A stretch of 64,000 bases of DNA from Bemisia tabaci. Lineage: Eukaryota; Arthropoda; Insecta; Hemiptera; Aleyrodidae. Below, in pieces: positions 59,501 to 64,000 of this stretch (position 1 is the first letter of the stretch; each line of letters opens with the position of its first letter). The DNA lies in NCBI RefSeq assembly GCF_918797505.1, contig NC_092797.1, positions 27,417,372 to 27,481,371 of the forward strand. The letters run 5' to 3'. The notes beneath the pieces were generated by a model. The model was not told where the DNA came from. It worked only from the letters and a program-made list of their open reading frames with translations, and ran no database searches. Made by a program: the position numbers and the translations under genes.

Positions 59501-62500
59501 ACAGTAGGCCCTATAAAAAAAAAGAAAATGATTTGTCAACCAGCTAGCATCAAAGAGCAGAATTTTTTTGAGAACAAACTCTAGTTATGTATCTATATTG
59601 TCTCCTGATGTTTAGAAAAGTGACTCGTCAAGAAATTATATTCACTGCACTTCAATTTTGAATAAAAATAAATACTGGAACCAGGGGTTTTTACTTCAAG
59701 CAGATAAACTATTTTTAATTATCTAAGATACTAGAAACTAAGGGTGTTCAAATGAATTCTTGCCGGAACACTATCAGTATCGTCTCTTACCGAAACTGGT
59801 GGCAGTACCGACAGTGGCGATGATATCGTTAACTGCCGGCCTTACCAGAGTTTCGAGAGCTCGCTTTCAATGCACTTTTGCCCCATGTGTCGGTTTGTCA
59901 GATTGCCTGGCGCGATGGCGCGTAAAATAGATGTACAAATGGCAACAGCTCATTTTCATCGGCTGCGAAAACTCAGATCGCTATTGGTAAGAGCACTTTT
60001 ATTGTACCTTTTTCTTGACGGAACTGTTTTGGTAGCTTACCGACAACCGATAGAACAGCCCTACCAGAAAATGTAACCGCAAAAGATTTTTCATAAGCGA
60101 TGGTCCAACTTAACATACAAATTTCTGATGAAAAAAAACTTACCAACACTATCACTAGCCGCAATTGCAATAATTTTTGCTAAAACTTCTGCAATGCTGG
60201 TGCGAATTTTGATTGCAGTTTTTGAATTTTTATCTAAATGAATAATCAGACTCTCCACAACTGTGTAGGTGTATTGAGACTGCAAAAAAAAAAAAAAGGA
60301 CAAAAAGCTTAGAAATTGTAACAAAGAAAAGGGGAAAACGCACACTGAATGCAGATTCAAGCTATCCTGAATGGCTCAAGCAGGACAATACGACACTAAT
60401 ACTTGGCTTCCTTTGAAGGTGGCTCATCATCCACTTAACTGACGAGTAGCTCTGCTCAGGCCAAATGAGCAGTAGATGAAGTCTCAAAAAAGTTTGCATT
60501 GATCGTCTCGGACAGTTCAGTGGGAATTCTCCTGCTTTATTTTTGAATTTTACATTTTTTTGCTTTGAGAAAAGAAAATCTGTAAGTATATAGGCTCTTG
60601 AAGCTAAAATGATAAAATAAAGGTATCTTTTTTCAGGGGTTGCTTCTACTTTCAATGAATGAAACAAACATTTAGCATCCTGCTGATAATTTTTGACAGA
60701 AAAAGTGAAAGACAAACAGGTAAAAATGACATCTAAGAAATATTTTGAGCTTTCTGAGGCCAATCAACGAACAAACATGTCAATCTCTTATGAAATATCA
60801 GGCATCTGGAATACATGAGTTCACATTAACGGTAGACTAAAAATTTACAAAACGGATGCTGTACCTTGAAATTAAAATTAATAATGTTGAAAACAAACCT
60901 GAATGGAAAACATTAGTATTTTAAAGACATGAACAGCAAATGTATTTGGCAGCCACAATCCATGTAAATCTAAATGCCTGGAAACAAAGAAAAAACAGAG
61001 TTTAAAAATACTATGTATTTTGAATACAAAAATATACACCAATGCATGTAAAAACACATGTGCTTAAAAGTGTGTACACAAATGTTATCTGTATTTAATA
61101 ATACAGTTTTAAATTAATTTAAAATAGCCCAAAATAATACAGTAAAATCACAAAACTTGGTAAAATTTACCAACATACTTAAATTTACTTGAGTGGTATT
61201 ACTGAAACTTATATGGTGATGTGCGTGTTCAGAAATAACCTGAATTAAATATGCTTACAAAGAAGAACACAAATTGGACTCACCTCAGAACTGGTTTGAT
61301 GACAGAATCAACGTGACCGAAACCAGCTCTACCAACAAGTTCTCGGAAGACAGTTTCAGCAGAACTCGGCGGGTCTATATCGCAGTCGTCAACTATAGGT
61401 TCATGATTTTCCGAGTCTTTCTCATACCTACAAAAGAAGGTGAGCATGATTTGTGAGGTAACTGAGATAAATAAAGATACATAAATCAAGTTAGCTCAGA
61501 GAAAGGAACTTGGTGCAAAAAAGATTAACAAGTGGTAAAATTTGATGATGAACTGTGTTACTTCTTGTTTGAGAAAACGGACTTATCAGTTAATTCTTTA
61601 TTCCAGTACAAATATTTAATATATAAGTATTTCTGACAGGTTGAAAACAGCTCTGTTGAACAGAGATTTCAGAGATTCAAAGAATTCAAGAGGCATTTCT
61701 AAGATTCATGGTGAAGAATGGATAATACTTCGCACCGAGAGAGGAAAAATAATGTGTCAACACCTTTAAATTAAAAATACCAAAATAAGAAAGCATGACA
61801 AATACATAGGTACGAACCTTGAGTCCTGCATGTTGTAAAGTAATGAGGGAACAATTTTATCCATGTGAATCGATTCCCAAATATTTTCCACTAGATCATC
61901 AGAGACCGTCTTCCTGATGACTCCCTGAGAAAAGACAAAAAATACTACTAATGTAGGCAGGCTCATCAAAAAAAGCTGGTAAATCTACTGACTGTCAAAT
62001 TTAAAAATAAGGGGGAGACGTAAGACATGTAGGATTTATTGAGATACTCTATCCTAAAATATTTTGGACTGACACGCTAGAAGGCAATTTTTCTCCTGAC
62101 AAAGTCTTCTATTTTTTTTCATTTTATTATTTAGGTCAATGGCAAAACTATGAAACCACGTACCTCTGTTTATAACATTGCAGACTTCTTGTCCTACTTA
62201 TTTTATTGTTTTTTAAGAAAATTAGTCAATGCAATTGCTTGAAAACTTCTTTGCTTTCTCTTCTGTTAGCAGAATACATACTGTATAAATTTCAAGCTAT
62301 TAAGTTGGTTTGTTTGTCTTTTAGAAAATAGAGTAGGAGCGGAAATTTTGAGCACTGAACTTGAGACACATGCTTTTGCACTCTAGCCATCAATGTGTCT
62401 TATCATTTTGAAATGTAAGTCTTCCATTTAGTATTTCTGCCATCTTTATTGTGGAGGGTGGAAGTATTCAGTTAACAACAGAAATATTTTGGATGGGTCG

Positions 62501-63771
62501 CAAAAGAAGATTTCTATATTCAGAATTGATGCAAAAAACAGTCCTCATTTGTCTTCATGATATTTCTGCTGATGAAAGAAAAAAAAAATTGCTCTGCAGC
62601 AAGTCAAAATTTCTTTCCATGTATTGAATTAAAATTCTACAGTCGAAATCAGATAGTAAAGTACAGTGGCGTGGCATGAATGATCGATTATTAATATTTA
62701 TCCATTTGAAGGGATGCTGAAGAATCGATTATTAAGGTGTTTGTTGCGAACACCCTGTATATTGATCTTTTTCCAGGGGTTTAAATGGCAGATCAATCTA
62801 TATGTCACAAAGCACTCCACACCACTGGTAAAGTATCTCATTTCATGTGGGTTTACCTGGAGTCCATTGATACCGGCAACTCGTAACTGCGTTAGAGTCT
62901 CTGGAGAGGGATGGTTACTGTGGCACATGGAGGAAAACTTAGAAACAAAGAAGTCATACCGTCTGTGGTAGGAAGGAGTGTCTTCTTCAATATTTGCAAA
63001 CTTAACAAACTGCAAAGTAGAAATGATACACAAATTAGCATTCTACACATCACCATACAAAACAGACTCTAAGTCACTCATCAAACCTTGAAGATACACT
63101 TTACTCCGATCAATTTTATATTTTATGCACCTGATGAAAATTACTTGAATGGTCCGAATAACAATAAAATCATAAAAAGAAAACCACTTCTTTCCTTTAC
63201 GACGGTAATTATTCTTTTGTCGATTGAAATTGAGGAGATCTGCCCCCATTAACTAACACAACTAGAAGCAAGTAGAACCCCTTTTCTTCAGCATATTAAT
63301 CATCAAATTTTGATCTAATCTGAGACAAGTAAAAAGGGAGAAGCATCGATATCTGATACAATATTTTCTTCAAAAATTACATTAATAAAACTTTAGAGCA
63401 GAGAAGCTGCCAGAGACGAATTTATGCAAACTTATAGAAATCAACTTTTCAGCTGAGAAATCTTTTAAAACATCCAAAAGGGAACCTGTGTAGTTTTCAA
63501 AATTTAGACATATTTTCCTGATGTGCCTAATTAACATAATGCTTCATTAACACTTTAAATTCAAAAAGTGATTCAAAGTGCCCATTAAAAACATATCAGA
63601 AGGTCATTGAATCGGCTTACTGATTGTGTTGCTAAAATCTGAAGTTCCGGTTCACTTGATTCTAATAACTTTTGAACTGTCCTCAGGAAGCTCTCCACAA
63701 ACAAATTCAGCGACTGAGCATGGCATGCCTGCAGCAACTGATCCATGGCCTCCATTGCAATTTTTACAAAT
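50539..63771 (-). CDS. EFR3: EFR3 / rolling blackout (stmA) homologue, C-terminal 734 aa in 14 exons; 5' end outside the window
   Basis: Exons in transcript order: 63621-63771, 62857-63009, 61818-61924, 61284-61427, 60899-60977, 60144-60279, 59233-59510, 57959-58131, 56862-57093, 54591-54716, 53481-53667, 52934-53052, 51380-51538, 50539-50700. Phases agree throughout and the frame ends in TAG. EFR3 is a palmitoylated plasma-membrane scaffold that recruits PI4K-III-alpha with TTC7 and FAM126 to make PI4P; the fly gene is needed for synaptic transmission. Recognisable blocks: IAMEAMDQLLQACHAQ, NIEEDTPSYHRRYDFF, VSDDLVENIW.SIHMDKIVP, the LYQDALIHALGEFA repeat region, LHTLLDRHDN, SCSRQDAIFM, HRHSWVES, LTFEAMKRII and a C-terminal SPQGQKPMYELLFPEL. 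Most of the protein is helical repeat. The missing N-terminus, about 70-90 residues, should carry the Cys palmitoylation motif. One donor (AAG|GTTCGT at 61817) is off-consensus. Confidence 0.93.
52417..52623 (-). other. candidate EFR3 cassette exon (69 codons)
   Basis: Between two exons that already join in frame (phase 0 to phase 0), an acceptor CATCTTTTTTGTAG is followed by 69 open codons and a GTAATT donor, also phase 0 to phase 0, so it can be skipped or included without a frameshift. The peptide starts VLDAGKKFWHWARKCE and then is rich in Ser, Pro and His. It falls in the variable Ser-rich linker after HRHSWVES. Confidence 0.55.
54807..56485. mobile_element. 1.68-kb element with TGGGTCATTCCA inverted ends and repeated CACACCCGTTACG motif
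   Basis: Perfect 12-bp inverted ends TGGGTCATTCCA (54807-54818) and TGGAATGACCCA (56474-56485). Inside are nine GTCACACCCGTTACG-like motifs: plus orientation near 55168, 55878, 55892, 56088, 56102, 56288 and 56458; minus orientation near 55321 and 55340. No transposase is encoded. It lies in the EFR3 intron between the exons at 54591-54716 and 56862-57093. Confidence 0.75.
55701..56120. repeat. 210-bp direct tandem duplication inside the element
   Basis: Units 55701-55910 and 55911-56120 are the same length and differ at scattered positions. Each starts CGGTAGG(T/C)CTGGGCCACC and ends with a pair of GTCACACCCGT(T/A)ACG motifs. The unit start resembles the ends of the repeat cluster near 1950. 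Confidence 0.9.
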
Positions 63772-64000
63772 CTGAAGCAGATGAAATCGTACAATTAAGC
63801 AAGTGTTGGTAAGATAAGGTCAATTCTGGGACAAACTTACAAGGAAATAAGAGAAAGGAAACAACTATTCCATACTCCAATTTACCTTTCCTGGTAAAAT
63901 GTTAAATTTGTTGTTGAACTGTAAAAATCAATGGTTAAATTGAAGACAGTTGATTAAAAGAAAAACTTTCAGACACCTTACTTATATTCCGGGTAATATT
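63772..64000. other. EFR3 intron, window edge
   Basis: Expected to be intron upstream of the first visible EFR3 exon. A TTTTTACAG / GTAAAT pair encloses a 32-33-nt open stretch near 63890-63922, but it does not fit the length of the missing protein part. Confidence 0.4.

Noticed and set aside
60362..60763. 133-codon minus-strand ORF in an EFR3 intron
   Set aside because: It overlaps intron sequence between two good EFR3 exons and shows no domain.
63890..63922. Possible EFR3 microexon encoding NLTFYQER, similar to the LTFY block
   Set aside because: Phase fits the next exon, but about 30 conserved residues between LTFY and the visible exon could not fit in the 118-base gap, so it is likely chance.
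1..64000. CRISPR arrays, bacterial operons, rRNA or tRNA genes
   Set aside because: No regularly spaced direct repeats, no Shine-Dalgarno-led gene runs and no cloverleaf with a TTCGA arm that I could support; all gene structures are spliced eukaryotic ones.

Overview
The window looks like animal nuclear DNA, most probably from a hemipteran insect. Genes are split by AT-rich introns with GT-AG borders, many small inverted-repeat elements are present, and the gene set fits an insect: a juvenile-hormone-epoxide-hydrolase-like gene, a TspanC8 tetraspanin, EFR3/rolling blackout and mitochondrial IF1. A plant-type FAD2 desaturase and the look of several repeats (for example arms containing CGGAACTAAGCGCCA) make me suspect the whitefly Bemisia tabaci. 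That species call is an inference.

Layout. 1-915: two consecutive plus-strand exons of a fatty-acid elongase (ELOVL); the rest of the gene was not found. 1950-2880: tandem and inverted repeat units. 2890-9180: a compositionally abnormal block, including 1,057 bases with no G at all, with no believable genes and possibly an assembly problem. 12.2-18.9 kb, minus strand: a complete six-exon juvenile hormone epoxide hydrolase homologue (471 aa) that has lost both the nucleophile Asp and the catalytic His. 18.9-26.3 kb: repeats and intergenic DNA. 26.3-29.8 kb, plus strand: a complete three-exon plant-like delta-12 (FAD2) desaturase of 390 aa, GC-rich in AT-rich surroundings. 31.5-42.8 kb, plus strand: a TspanC8-type tetraspanin with nine coding positions, one of which has two alternative exons. 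Its large first intron holds, on the opposite strand, a small ATPase inhibitor factor 1 gene (31.7-34.7 kb) and a hAT-type element with a perfect 8-bp target duplication. 42.8-50.5 kb: gene-poor. 50.5-63.8 kb, minus strand: EFR3 (rolling blackout/stmA), 14 exons plus one likely cassette exon; its N-terminus lies beyond the right edge. One EFR3 intron contains a 1.68-kb element carrying nine copies of a GTCACACCCGTTACG-like motif.

Three of the genes act on lipids (elongase, FAD2, epoxide hydrolase homologue), but they are on different strands and I see no sign of co-regulation. Tetraspanin and EFR3 are plasma-membrane organisers and IF1 is mitochondrial. All exon borders were worked out by hand from reading frame, splice dinucleotides and remembered family motifs. 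No database search was run.
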